48,034 nucleotides of DNA from a bacterium (lineage in GTDB: Bacteria > Zhuqueibacterota > QNDG01 > DTFT01). This document shows, piece by piece, positions 6,662 to 15,997 of the stretch. Numbering within the stretch: position 1 is the stretch's first letter; each line of letters opens with the position of its first letter. The stretch lies in contig JAFGAX010000106.1 in NCBI GenBank assembly GCA_016933415.1, positions 1 to 48,034 on the forward strand, read 5' to 3'. A program made the position numbers and the translations under genes. The notes under the pieces were generated by a model. The model did no database searches, was not told the origin of the DNA, and saw only the letters and a program-made list of their open reading frames with translations.

Positions 6662-9600
6662 TTATTTTAGACTGTTTTTTCTTTCCGGCGGCGCTTCAGC
6701 GGCGGGGAACGTAATCGTGAAGGTTGTTCCCTTCGCCCTGCGGATCTGAAGCTTGCCGTCGAGCTGTTCGGTCAGGATCCGGATCAGTTCCATGCCGAAT
6801 CCCTCGGATCCCGGTACGGCTTTCCGCCGGGGCATGCCGACCCCATCGTCCGACACGGCCATCCTCCAGAAGCGCCGCCGATAGGCGCGGAAATCCACAC
6901 GAAGGGTTCCCCCGTGGTTCGCGGGAAAGGCGTGCTTGAGCGCGTTCGTCACCAGCTCGCTCAGGATGAGGCCGACGGGTATCGCGGTCTCGATGTCGAG
7001 CTGAACCGGCCGCATGCGGATTTTAGCGCCGACGCAGTTCCCCGCGTCATAATGGGTCATCATCTCGCGAATCATGGTCCGCGCGTATTCGCTGAAATCA
7101 ACGGATGTCAGCGACTTGGAACGGTACAGCTTCTCGTGCACCAGGCCGATCGAATGAACCCGGTCGCGGCACGACTGGAAAACCGCCTGGATTTCCGGAT
7201 CCCCGATCGACTTCGACTGAAGCGCCAGCATGCTGCTGATGACCTGCAGGTTGTTCTTCACCCGGTGATGAATTTCCTTGAGCAGGATCTCCTTCTCCCG
7301 GAGATCGGCCTGAATACGCTCTTCGGCGAGCTTGCGTTCCGTGACGTCCTGAATCGTCCCGAAGATCTGCGCCGGTTCTCCGGCGGCATCGGTTTCGACA
7401 TGTCCGATGATCTGCACCCACAGGACCTTCCGTCCCTTCGGCTTTCGAATGCGGCAGAGCGTGTCAAACGAACGTAACCCGCGCATGCCGGCCGGTGTCA
7501 GGCTGTCCTGAAAGCGGGAGCGGTCTTCGGGATGCACGAGCCCGAGCCAGCCCTCCAGCGACCGCGGATACAGCTCGCCGATCCCCAGCACCGCTTCCAG
7601 GGTTTGAGAAACCGTCGCGCGGTCCGTCCGGACATCCCAGATGAAATGCCCCATGCGCGCCGTTTTCTGGGACGCCCGTAAAAGGGCCTCGCTCTGCATG
7701 AGTTCATTTTCCATCCGCTTCCGGTCCGTGATGTCCTGGATCTGCGTGACAAAATGGAGCGGCCGGCCGCCGGCGTCACGGATGAGCGTCGAGGTGACCA
7801 GCCCCCAGACGACGGTTCCGTCCTTTCTGAGATAACGCTTCTCCAGCTGAAACGATTCGCGCTCGCCGGAAAGGAGCTGTTTCGTGAACGTGTCGCCGGG
7901 GCCGCGGTCGTCGGGATGGGTCACGTCCTGAAACGTCATCGGGATCAGTTCGGTTTCCGCGTACCCCAGCATCCGGCAGAAGGCGTGGTTGACCTGCCGG
8001 AAACGGCGGTCCAGGCCCACCAGCACCATGCCCGCGGCCGAATACTGGAACAACCGCCGGAACCGCTCCTCGCTTTCCTTCAATGCCTCCTCGGCGCGTT
8101 TGCGTTCGGTGATGACCTCGGTGTAGACGATCAGCCCGCCGATCGAGCCGTCGGCCTCGTACCAGGGACGGCATTCCCATCGGGTCCGGTCCACGGACCC
8201 GTCCTCCCGGACGAACGGGTCGTCCTCCGCGCTCTCCACCGCGCCCGCCAGCACCCGCTGATGAACATCGCGCCATTTCTGCGGCAGATCGGGAAACACT
8301 TCGTAATGATGTTTCCCGATGATATCCTGTCCCCGGACCCGGTAATCGTCCAGGTACCGCTGGCTGACGTATATGTACTTCATGTCCCGGTCATGCACGG
8401 CCACCGCGCTGCGGTTGTGCTCGATAATGTAGCGCATCAGGTCATGCGAATGCGCCAGCGCCTTTTCCGCCTCCTTGCGCTCGGTGATGTCCCGGAAATT
8501 CACCACCAGCGCGGCCACGGCCGGTTCCCGGATCAGGTTGTTGGCCACTCCCTCGATCCAGCGCCAGGTGCCGTCCGCATGCCGGACGCGGACCGTGGGT
8601 ACGGTCATCCTTCCGCCGTCCCGGAGGATTCCGGCGAGAAGCGAGAACACCTGCCCGCGGTCGTCCGGATGGATCAGGTCGAACGTGTTTCGGCCGGAAC
8701 GCTCGCTCACGGGATATCCCATAATGCGCTCGTACGACGGGCTGTTGTACAGAACCACGCCCTGCGGATCGATCAGGGCGATGGCGTCGGAGCTGTTCTC
8801 GATCAGGGCGCGAAACCGGCGCTCGCTGCTCTGCAGGGCCTGCTCCGCCCTGACGCGCCCCGTGATTTCGTGCGCAATGAGCCCCAGGCCGTCGCCCACC
8901 TTGAACGCCTTCACGATGAAATGCATTTCTCCGAAAACCGGGTGGGAGACGAAATCCTCGGTTTCGAAGGGTTCACCCGTGCGGATCACCTCCCGGTGCC
9001 GCGTGTACCGCCACGACTCCCTGTGTTCAGGGAGCAGATCGGCGAGGTTTTTCCCGATGATCTGCTCCCGTTTCAGATTCAGGATCTCCTGGCCACGCCG
9101 GTTGACGTCGACGAAATTGAGGTCTGAATCCAGAAGGTAGATGCTCTCGACGGCCGAATCCATGAAACCCGACAGTCGGGTCTGGGCCTGCTTCAGCGCC
9201 TCCTCGGCCCGCACCCGGTCGGTGATGTCCTCCGCGACACCGTCGTAGAACGATGGCCGGCCGTCCTCCCCGCGGATCAGTCGCGCCGATTCACGGACAT
9301 GCATGGCGGATCCGTCCCTGCGCCGCCAGACCGATTCCAGTCCGGCCACTGCTCCTTCTCTTTCGATCCGCTCCTTGAATTCGGATCGCACATACCCCGG
9401 CTCGAAACCCGGATCGTTGAGGTTGCGTTCGGCCAGTTCCTCGAAACTCGGATACCCCAGCATGCGGACCAGGGCCGGATTGGCCAGAAGGATGCGGCCG
9501 TTCGGAGTGGTCCGGTAAATGCCGATGGTCGCGTTCTCGAAGAGACCGCGAAAACGTTCTTCGCTCGCCTTCAGGGCCTGTTCCGAACGCTTTCGCTCGG

Positions 9601-10018
9601 AAATGTCCCGCAGACTGCCCTGGAATCCGATGATTCTTCCGGCCTGATCCCGGACAATCGAAGCGTTGACCAGAACATCGATGGTTGTTCCGTCTTTTTT
9701 CCGGCCCCGGGTCTCGAAATCTTCGATGTATCCGCGGGCCATCAGCACGCTCAGAAGGGCTTCCCGGTCCTCCGCCCGTTCGTACAGTTCGCGCACATGG
9801 AGATTCTTCAGCTCTTCAACCGTGTATCCTGAAAGCGCGCCGGCCGCGTCGTTGACTTCCAGAATGCGGCCGTCCGGATCGGACAGGAAAAGAAAATCAC
9901 GCGATTCCCTGAAAATACTGTGGAAACCGTCTTCCCTGCCGGGGAAAAAATGTTCCGTCGGCCGGCTGGCGGCAGGGTCCTCTGTCCCCGAACCGCGTTC
10001 CGATGATGGAATGGTCAT
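6662..10018 (-). CDS. Soluble sensor histidine kinase with seven PAS domains (HisKA_2 type)
   Basis: 1118 residues without membrane helices, so a cytoplasmic sensor. Seven PAS/PAC modules of about 120 residues follow each other (roughly 30-905); most end in a DITERK/AEEAL-type linker helix. Then comes a HisKA_2 phosphoacceptor domain (EIHHRVKNNLQVISSML, near 915) and a C-terminal HATPase with the N box ELVTNALKHAF and G box DDGVGMP. The second G-rich box is GFGMELI. Ligands of the PAS domains cannot be read. No response regulator is adjacent, so the partner must be elsewhere. The ATG has GGGAGGCAGGAA before it. The short gap to the downstream symporter suggests a shared stimulus or shared expression. 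Confidence 0.92.
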   Translation of the reverse strand: MTIPSSERGSGTEDPAASRPTEHFFPGREDGFHSIFRESRDFLFLSDPDGRILEVNDAAGALSGYTVEELKNLHVRELYERAEDREALLSVLMARGYIEDFETRGRKKDGTTIDVLVNASIVRDQAGRIIGFQGSLRDISERKRSEQALKASEERFRGLFENATIGIYRTTPNGRILLANPALVRMLGYPSFEELAERNLNDPGFEPGYVRSEFKERIEREGAVAGLESVWRRRDGSAMHVRESARLIRGEDGRPSFYDGVAEDITDRVRAEEALKQAQTRLSGFMDSAVESIYLLDSDLNFVDVNRRGQEILNLKREQIIGKNLADLLPEHRESWRYTRHREVIRTGEPFETEDFVSHPVFGEMHFIVKAFKVGDGLGLIAHEITGRVRAEQALQSSERRFRALIENSSDAIALIDPQGVVLYNSPSYERIMGYPVSERSGRNTFDLIHPDDRGQVFSLLAGILRDGGRMTVPTVRVRHADGTWRWIEGVANNLIREPAVAALVVNFRDITERKEAEKALAHSHDLMRYIIEHNRSAVAVHDRDMKYIYVSQRYLDDYRVRGQDIIGKHHYEVFPDLPQKWRDVHQRVLAGAVESAEDDPFVREDGSVDRTRWECRPWYEADGSIGGLIVYTEVITERKRAEEALKESEERFRRLFQYSAAGMVLVGLDRRFRQVNHAFCRMLGYAETELIPMTFQDVTHPDDRGPGDTFTKQLLSGERESFQLEKRYLRKDGTVVWGLVTSTLIRDAGGRPLHFVTQIQDITDRKRMENELMQSEALLRASQKTARMGHFIWDVRTDRATVSQTLEAVLGIGELYPRSLEGWLGLVHPEDRSRFQDSLTPAGMRGLRSFDTLCRIRKPKGRKVLWVQIIGHVETDAAGEPAQIFGTIQDVTERKLAEERIQADLREKEILLKEIHHRVKNNLQVISSMLALQSKSIGDPEIQAVFQSCRDRVHSIGLVHEKLYRSKSLTSVDFSEYARTMIREMMTHYDAGNCVGAKIRMRPVQLDIETAIPVGLILSELVTNALKHAFPANHGGTLRVDFRAYRRRFWRMAVSDDGVGMPRRKAVPGSEGFGMELIRILTEQLDGKLQIRRAKGTTFTITFPAAEAPPERKNSLK

Positions 10019-10559
10019 TTCCTGCCTCCCGGCGCTCGTCTCGTCCTGTTTTCATAAACATGATACGAAAGAATCCCGTGAACGCAATCCGGTCCGATCC
10101 TGATGCAGGGAGCAGCCGAGATCATGGAATCCTGCCGAAAACATTGGAACGGTGCGGAATCTGAATGCATTCGGGTTTTCCAGTGACTGTTGGAATGGGG
10201 GAATAAGGTCGGACCGGCCGGGCAACAGCCCTGCGCGGCCGATCTGATTTGATCCGGCAATACTTATTCCGGTTCAGTTTAATCGGAATTTAAGCCGGAA
10301 TGGATTATGAATCAATGAAAAACTGCTTCACTCTGCCTCGGTCGCAGTGTTTTAACAATCTGCCGTGCCGGACCTTACTTCCACCAGTCCCATCGGGAAA
10401 TGGCCTTAAAAACAATAAAGCAAAAACTTCAAAATAGACATATTTTTACTTGTTTTTCCGATTAAACGATATAAATTAAATCCTTTAACCGACACAGGCC
10501 GAAAAAGGTACACTTCCCCCTCCGAAATCCGGCTGTACCAGAAAGAAAAGATCAATTGA
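10019..10559. other. Intergenic region between divergent operons
   Basis: 541 bp between the histidine kinase (minus) and the glycosyltransferase operon (plus). The right half (about 10270-10560) is AT-rich and probably holds the plus-strand promoter; a TATAAA-like box is near 10469, but I cannot place a convincing -35. No convincing gene is visible; short frames on the minus strand have no family features. Confidence 0.5.
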
Positions 10560-12209
10560 ATGTTTAATGTGTTGATAAATCGGGAATTATTGTATCCGCG
10601 CGCCGTATTGATGGGTGCCCTGTTTCTGTGCCTATTCGGCCTGCTGGGCCTGGTGTGGAATGCCTTCCGCCGATCCAGCCGGTTCCGGGCAGGATTCAAG
10701 TTCTGCGCCGTAACAGCGGCCGCCCTCTGTTTCGCGGTTTTCCTGTTCACCTACCCCCCGGATCATGACGAGATCGAACACGCCAGCGCGGCCTGGCATG
10801 TTTCTCAGGGGTTGCTGCCCTTCAATGATTTTTTTCAGCATCACAGCCCCATGCTGTATATCCTGTACGCGCCGCTTTACCGGATCCCCATCGTGACCGC
10901 GCATCCGGTGGAGAGCGTCCGCCTGATCTCCGGATTACTGAGCCTGGGCCTGTTTCTCCTTCTGGTCCGGATGGCAAAAACGGTATGGAAGGACTCGGGC
11001 ACCTTCTGGTCTGTGACGATCCTTTTTCTGGGCAACTTCCTGAATCTCCAGCTGTTCAACATGAGACCGGACCTTCCGGCCGCTTTGTGCAACCTGGCCG
11101 CCCTGTGGATTCTCCTGCGCCGCGGGAAAACAGCGGATTTCTTCCCGTCCGGACTGCTCCTGGGCTTCGGACTTTCCCTCTCTCCCAAGTACATGCCCTA
11201 TCTTCTGATGGCGCCGGTTTTCATGCTCCTGGAAAGGCAGGGATGGAAATCGGCTCTCCGGATGATGACCGCGCACGCGGCCGGAATCGCGGCCGGACTG
11301 CTTCCGCTTTTCATCTGGCTGACCGCGAACGGACTCCTGGACGCTTTCAGGTTATGGGTTTTTGATTTCAACGCGCACCGGATCACCACAGGCGCCGCCC
11401 TGTTCGGCGGCTCGGTGCAGGTGATTCCCGCGTTTTTCGGAGCATGGGGATGCCTGCGCCTGCTTCGTTGCGCACGGAGGCCGGTAGCCGGTACTGCGTC
11501 CGGGGACAATGCCGGAACAATGGTCAGGTCGGGCCGCCTGCTGGCCGTGTTCGCCGTGCTGTCGGTGCTCGTTTACCTGAAGCCGTCGCGTACGCATTAC
11601 GAGTACTATCAGCAGATGTTCGTGCTGACCGCGATCGTCGCGGCCGCGGGCCCGCTGGCTTCCCTTTTCAGGAACTGGGCCGCGGACCGGCGCGCGGTAC
11701 TGGCGGGTCTGCTCACGGGCGTCATTCTATGGAGCGGAATTCACGCCGCCCAGCGCTATATACGGATGGGGCTGTACGAACAGGTGGCCGGAAGCATCCG
11801 CACCCTGAAAACGCTCGCGGGGGACGACCCGGTGGTGTGCACGACGCCCGAGCACCCGGTCACGAACCGGAACGCCGCCTACATCAGCACCGGGTGGCAG
11901 TACGTGTTCTGCCTGGGGGATCCGCTGATCCGGGGCCGGCTCGCGGACATCGGCGCGGACATCCGGAACCGCAGGCCGTCCGTGATCATCAACCGCTTTC
12001 TCACCTGGCCGGAGGGCGGCGATTTTCCGGAGCGCCTCAGGCGCAGGGGCTTTCTGCCGGAAACCGAAGCCGCGGATCTGCGGCTGTATCTGGAATCGCA
12101 TTACACGCTCGTCCCGGTGCGGCAGATCGAGTACTGGGTGCGGAACGACCGCGTCCCGGACCATCTGATCGAAGACCGGGCGCGGGATGACAGCGCCGGC
12201 GGCGCCTGA
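10560..12209 (+). CDS. GT-C fold glycosyltransferase, GT39/ArnT-like
   Basis: 549 residues with about ten hydrophobic segments. The first periplasmic loop carries the acidic motif PPDHDEIEHASAAW followed by GLLPFNDFFQHHSPML, the pattern of GT39/PMT_2-like enzymes that use polyprenyl-phosphate sugars on the outer face of the inner membrane. A soluble C-terminal part (about 400-549) ends with YLESHYTLVPVRQIEYW. Acceptor and sugar are unknown. It is first in a five-gene operon with two CapK-like enzymes, a flippase-like protein and an FAD oxidoreductase. A second, nearly deleted copy of its 3' end is at 13541-13681. Confidence 0.82.
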   Translation: MFNVLINRELLYPRAVLMGALFLCLFGLLGLVWNAFRRSSRFRAGFKFCAVTAAALCFAVFLFTYPPDHDEIEHASAAWHVSQGLLPFNDFFQHHSPMLYILYAPLYRIPIVTAHPVESVRLISGLLSLGLFLLLVRMAKTVWKDSGTFWSVTILFLGNFLNLQLFNMRPDLPAALCNLAALWILLRRGKTADFFPSGLLLGFGLSLSPKYMPYLLMAPVFMLLERQGWKSALRMMTAHAAGIAAGLLPLFIWLTANGLLDAFRLWVFDFNAHRITTGAALFGGSVQVIPAFFGAWGCLRLLRCARRPVAGTASGDNAGTMVRSGRLLAVFAVLSVLVYLKPSRTHYEYYQQMFVLTAIVAAAGPLASLFRNWAADRRAVLAGLLTGVILWSGIHAAQRYIRMGLYEQVAGSIRTLKTLAGDDPVVCTTPEHPVTNRNAAYISTGWQYVFCLGDPLIRGRLADIGADIRNRRPSVIINRFLTWPEGGDFPERLRRRGFLPETEAADLRLYLESHYTLVPVRQIEYWVRNDRVPDHLIEDRARDDSAGGA

Positions 12210-12224
12210 ACGGCCGGAGACGGA

Positions 12225-13553
12225 ATGGTTCAATTCAACCTGTCGGATTTTAATTCCATCCACCGTGTGCTTCACTGGCGCCGGCTTTTGTGGCGCAGTC
12301 AGTATTTCCCGCGGGCGGAACAGGACGCTCTGCAATGGTCGCTCCTGTCGACTCTGCTGGATCATTGTTTCGCGGAAGTTCCAGGTTATCGTGAATGTTG
12401 GCGCCGACTCGGCCTGTGCCGGGAAGATTTCCGGTCCGCCGCGGATATCGTCCGGTTCCCCGTGATCAGCAAGAAGGATGTGCGGACTGATCCCCAATCG
12501 TTCCGCTCAAACCGGTTCGCGAGTTACCGGCCGAAACCGATGCGCACCACGGGGACGACCGGCTCCCCACTGGAAGTTTACTGGGATTCCGGCAGCAACG
12601 CGATGGAACTCGCGGCCCAATGGCGGCACTACTCATGGTTCGGATACCGTCTGGGCACGCCTTTCCTGGACATCCGCTTTCACAAGCACCGGCCTTCCGG
12701 CCGCTGGGCATGGAACTGGAAATGCCGCGGCCTCGAAACATGCATACGCCTCTGGGACGATTCCAACGCGGAGGAACTCGCCCGGGAGCTGAAACGTCGC
12801 GGAGTCCGTCTCTGGCGCGGCCATCCGACGGCCGTGTACGAATTGTGCCGGCTCTTCGAGAGGCGCGGGATCACCCAGCCCAAACCTTCCTGCATTATCA
12901 CTGTCGGTCATCTGCTTCTGGATTACGAACGGGACTTCATGCAGAAATGGGCCGGCGTGACGGTCGGCGACAGCTACGGGCTGACCGAACACACGGCCCT
13001 CATCTGCCGGTGCCCGGCAGGCAGTTATCACATCGCACCCGAATACGGCCTCATCGAGATTCTTCGAGAGGACGACTCGACGGCCGCGCCGGGCGAGGAG
13101 GGGCGCATCGTCTCCACCGGTCTGCACAACATGGCGTTTCCCCTGATCCGTTATGATACCGGCGACCGGGCCGTCGCGTCGGCGGAGGTCTGTTCCTGCG
13201 GCCGCACCCTGCCGGTCGTCCGGGAGCTGGCCGGGCGGAACGATGACCGACTGATCGACAGAAACGGACGCCGCATCGCGAGCCTTCATCGGATGTTTAA
13301 ATACTCGGACGGCGTGCGCTGCTCCCAGATCGTTCAGAACGAGGCGGGCGTGATCGAAGCGTATGTCGTGCCTGCGGACGGATTCAGTGACCGCGACGGA
13401 TCCCGCATCATTGCGGAATTCAAACGTGAACTGGGCGATGACATGAAAGTCCGTCTCCATGTGGTCCAGGAGCTGCCGTTCCCGCCCGAAGGCAAATTCA
13501 AGTTCGCCGTCAACCGCATGAAGACCGCTGGAACCACATCGCTGCAGATCTGA
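12225..13553 (+). CDS. CapK/PaaK-like adenylate-forming enzyme, copy 1
   Basis: 442 residues of the phenylacetate-CoA ligase/CapK family. Visible motifs: the ATP loop TTGTTGSPLEVYWD (about 105), DSYGLTEHTAL (about 247), LIRYDTGDRAV (about 307) and the C-terminal lysine region PPEGKFKFAVNRM. Such proteins activate a carboxylic acid as an adenylate; in surface-polysaccharide loci the substrate is usually unknown. It follows the glycosyltransferase by 15 nt with GGAGACGGA before the ATG. It is clearly paralogous to the next gene. Its last residues (SLQI) come from sequence homologous to the glycosyltransferase 3' end read in another frame, a sign that a recombination junction replaced its original tail. 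Confidence 0.88.
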   Translation: MVQFNLSDFNSIHRVLHWRRLLWRSQYFPRAEQDALQWSLLSTLLDHCFAEVPGYRECWRRLGLCREDFRSAADIVRFPVISKKDVRTDPQSFRSNRFASYRPKPMRTTGTTGSPLEVYWDSGSNAMELAAQWRHYSWFGYRLGTPFLDIRFHKHRPSGRWAWNWKCRGLETCIRLWDDSNAEELARELKRRGVRLWRGHPTAVYELCRLFERRGITQPKPSCIITVGHLLLDYERDFMQKWAGVTVGDSYGLTEHTALICRCPAGSYHIAPEYGLIEILREDDSTAAPGEEGRIVSTGLHNMAFPLIRYDTGDRAVASAEVCSCGRTLPVVRELAGRNDDRLIDRNGRRIASLHRMFKYSDGVRCSQIVQNEAGVIEAYVVPADGFSDRDGSRIIAEFKRELGDDMKVRLHVVQELPFPPEGKFKFAVNRMKTAGTTSLQI

Positions 13554-13681
13554 GGCCATACCTGGAATCTCATGGCTCTCTCGTCCCGGTCCGGCGGATG
13601 GAATGCCGGGTGCGGAACGACGGCATCTCGGACCAGCGGATCGAAAACCGAGTGCCGAACAACAGGCTGGCGGCGTTTTAA
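13541..13681 (+). pseudogene. 3' remnant of a second GT39-like glycosyltransferase
   Basis: The frame starting GCT at 13541 and ending at TAA 13679-13681 reads AADLRPYLESHGSLVPVRR, then VRNDGISDQRIENR. The C-terminus of the intact glycosyltransferase reads AADLRLYLESHYTLVPVRQ, then VRNDRVPDHLIEDR. The match covers about 46 codons up to the stop, and the remnant sits in the same place relative to CapK copy 2 as the intact gene does to CapK copy 1. It overlaps the last 13 bp of CapK copy 1. The simplest reading is tandem duplication of a glycosyltransferase-CapK unit, then deletion of all but the tail of the second glycosyltransferase. Confidence 0.85.
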
Positions 13682-13694
13682 CAAAGGCAATCCC

Positions 13695-15011
13695 ATGATC
13701 CCTTTTAAAATATCCGATTTTCTCTCCGTCCGGCGGGTTCTCCATTGGCGCCGTCTCCTGTGGAAGAGCCAGTTTTTCCCGCCCGATCAATTGGAGCAGC
13801 TGCAGTGGGAACTGGTCTCGGCCATTCTGGACAACTGTTTCGCCGACGTCCCCTATTACAGGGAAAAATGGCGGCTTCTGGGCCTGAGCCGGTCGGATTT
13901 CCGGTCCCTCGCCGATCTCTCCCGGCTCCCACTGATTCCTAAAAGCGACATTATCGACGGCATGGAATCGTTCAAGTCGGACCGCATCGAACGATACAGG
14001 CCGAAATCCATACGCACGGCCGGCACCACGGGTTCTCCCATGCAGGTGTACTGGGACCTTGACAGCAACATCCTGGAACTGACGTGCAACTGGCGGCATT
14101 ATTCCTGGTTCGGATACCGGCTCGGGACGCCGTTTCTCGACATCCGCAATTTCAGGCGGCATCTGGAAGACACATGGGCCTGGAACTGGAAATGCCGCGG
14201 CCTCGAAACGTCCAGCCTGTTCTGGGACGAGTCCAACATCGGGGAATGCCGCGACATGCTGAAACAGCGGCGAATCCGCATGTGGCGCGGCCATCCCACG
14301 GCCCTCGGCCATCTGTGCCGGCTTTTCCAGAACGCGGGCATCGACGATGTCAGGCCCGACATCGTCGTGTCCGTCGCCGAAACCCTGCCGAAGCACGAAA
14401 GGCGCTTCATCGAGGACTGGACGGGCCGGCCCGTCGGGGACAGCTACGGGCTGATCGAGCACACGGCCCTGATCTGCCAGTGCCCGGCTGGCGGATATCA
14501 CATCGCGCCGGAGTACGGCATCGTGGAGATCCTGCGGGACGACGGAACCCCGGCCGGACCCGGCGAGGAGGGGAGAATCGTGGCCACGGGCCTGCACAAC
14601 CGCGCGTTTCCGCTGATCCGATACGATACCGGAGACTTCGCGGTCGCCTCCGGTGAATCCTGCCCCTGCGGCCGGACGCTTCCCATCGTGAAGGCGCTGC
14701 GGGGGCGCGTCGTGGACCGCATCCTCGACGCCGGAGGCAACTGGGTGTCGGGCGTGCACGGTCTGTTCAAATACTACGACGGCATCCGGACGTCGCAGGT
14801 GGTGCAGTTCGAGGCCGGCGCCCTCGACGTGTACCTCGTCCCCGCCCGGAATTTCGACGACGGCCTGCGGGCCCTCGTCGTGTCGGACATCCGCCGCGAA
14901 CTGGGAGAGGACATGACGATCCGCACGCACATCGTGAACGAAGTCCCGTTCCCCTCGGCCAACAAGTTCAAGTTCGTCGTCAACCGGATCGGAAAGTCCG
15001 CCGCGGCATGA
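13695..15011 (+). CDS. CapK/PaaK-like adenylate-forming enzyme, copy 2
   Basis: 438 residues, collinear with copy 1 throughout (IPFKISDFLSVRRVLHWRR against VQFNLSDFNSIHRVLHWRR). Motifs: TAGTTGSPMQVYWD, DSYGLIEHTALICQCP, LIRYDTGDFAV, and SANKFKFVVNRI at the C-terminus. All the motifs of copy 1 are kept, so both are probably active, perhaps on different acids. The start at 13695 has AAGGCA upstream and matches the start of copy 1; the longer open frame back to 13572 runs into the glycosyltransferase remnant. The stop overlaps the next start (ATGA). Confidence 0.88.
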   Translation: MIPFKISDFLSVRRVLHWRRLLWKSQFFPPDQLEQLQWELVSAILDNCFADVPYYREKWRLLGLSRSDFRSLADLSRLPLIPKSDIIDGMESFKSDRIERYRPKSIRTAGTTGSPMQVYWDLDSNILELTCNWRHYSWFGYRLGTPFLDIRNFRRHLEDTWAWNWKCRGLETSSLFWDESNIGECRDMLKQRRIRMWRGHPTALGHLCRLFQNAGIDDVRPDIVVSVAETLPKHERRFIEDWTGRPVGDSYGLIEHTALICQCPAGGYHIAPEYGIVEILRDDGTPAGPGEEGRIVATGLHNRAFPLIRYDTGDFAVASGESCPCGRTLPIVKALRGRVVDRILDAGGNWVSGVHGLFKYYDGIRTSQVVQFEAGALDVYLVPARNFDDGLRALVVSDIRRELGEDMTIRTHIVNEVPFPSANKFKFVVNRIGKSAAA

Positions 15012-15997
15012 AACGACCCGTTGTTCAAATCGCCCTGCGGATCCTCGTCACGGCCCTCACTCTGGCCTGGTTCATCCGGGGCCTGCATCCGGAATCGCTT
15101 CCGGACCGCATGGCGGCCGTCCGCTGGGCCATGGTCATTCCGGCCTTTCTGGTCAACAGCCTGTGGGTGCTGCCCTCGGCGATGCGCTGGCGGGGCATCG
15201 CCGCCCTGGCGGGCTACCACCTGCGCTTCAGGGACGCGGTCCGCTTTTTCCTCGTCGGGTCCTTCTTCAACGCCTTCCTGCCGACCGGACACGGCGGGGA
15301 CGTGGTCCGGGGCGTTCTGGCGTCGCGCAAAACCGGCCATCCCGCGGGCGGCATGCTCGGAACCATTCTGGCGGAACGGCTGATCGGCATGGCGGTCTCC
15401 GCGTCCTTCGTCGCATTCGGGGGCCTGGCGTTCCGGGCCGATTCCCGGGTTCCGCCGAATGTGTGGTTTTCCGCCGCGGTCCTCCTGTGCGGCATGGCCG
15501 CTGCCGCAGCGCTCCTGGTTTCCCGGAGGTTCCGATCCGTTCTCAAGTCCGGCCTGCGGATCGTTCCTTCGGCCGCGTTTCACGACGGTGCCCGCCAGGC
15601 CGGCCGGGTCCTGGACGCCTGCCGCAGAAAACCGGGGGCCCTGGCCGGGGCCGTCGGATGGAGCGCCGCGAACCAGCTCGTGCCGATTCTCAGCGGCTGG
15701 ATGCTGACCTTCGCGATCCCCGGCCTGGAGACGCCGTTCCGCGCGTTCATGGTCGTGATGCCGTTGAGCTTCGTTTCCGTTCTCCTGCCGTCGATCGGGG
15801 GATACGGCGTGCGGGAGGCGGGATTCATTTTATTTCTCGGATGGTTCGGCGTCGCGGCCGGGCCGGCCGCGGTGTTCGGGATGGTCCGTCTCCTGTTTCT
15901 CTGGATGTTTGCGCTCGCCGGAGCAGGAGTGTATATTTCAGGATGGCATGCGAGGGAGCGGGCTTCGGTCCGTTCCGCGATAAAAAGGAGAACATGA
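15008..15997 (+). CDS. Flippase-like integral membrane protein (LPG_synthase_TM family)
   Basis: 329 residues with about eight membrane helices. Family-specific pieces are NAFLPTGHGGDVVRG and ERLIGM in the first half, and LLPSIGGYGVREAGF in the second half. This family (PF03706) includes the membrane part of lysylphosphatidylglycerol synthases and proteins next to polyprenyl-glycan enzymes, where translocation of a lipid-linked intermediate is suspected. It overlaps both neighbours by 4 bp (ATGA), which implies translational coupling. Confidence 0.86.
   Translation: MKRPVVQIALRILVTALTLAWFIRGLHPESLPDRMAAVRWAMVIPAFLVNSLWVLPSAMRWRGIAALAGYHLRFRDAVRFFLVGSFFNAFLPTGHGGDVVRGVLASRKTGHPAGGMLGTILAERLIGMAVSASFVAFGGLAFRADSRVPPNVWFSAAVLLCGMAAAAALLVSRRFRSVLKSGLRIVPSAAFHDGARQAGRVLDACRRKPGALAGAVGWSAANQLVPILSGWMLTFAIPGLETPFRAFMVVMPLSFVSVLLPSIGGYGVREAGFILFLGWFGVAAGPAAVFGMVRLLFLWMFALAGAGVYISGWHARERASVRSAIKRRT

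Noticed and set aside
10015-10260. 81-codon minus-strand frame upstream of the histidine kinase
   Set aside because: Overlaps the kinase start, no family features and no ribosome-binding site; the kinase ATG at 10018 has a good one.
13572-13694. N-terminal extension of CapK copy 2 back to 13572
   Set aside because: The extension is out-of-frame reading of the glycosyltransferase remnant; copy 1 begins at the position equivalent to 13695.
12633-14930. 765-codon open frame on the minus strand opposite both CapK genes
   Set aside because: It is the antisense shadow of two GC-rich paralogous genes with matching codon structure; no domain is visible and both plus-strand genes have full family motifs.
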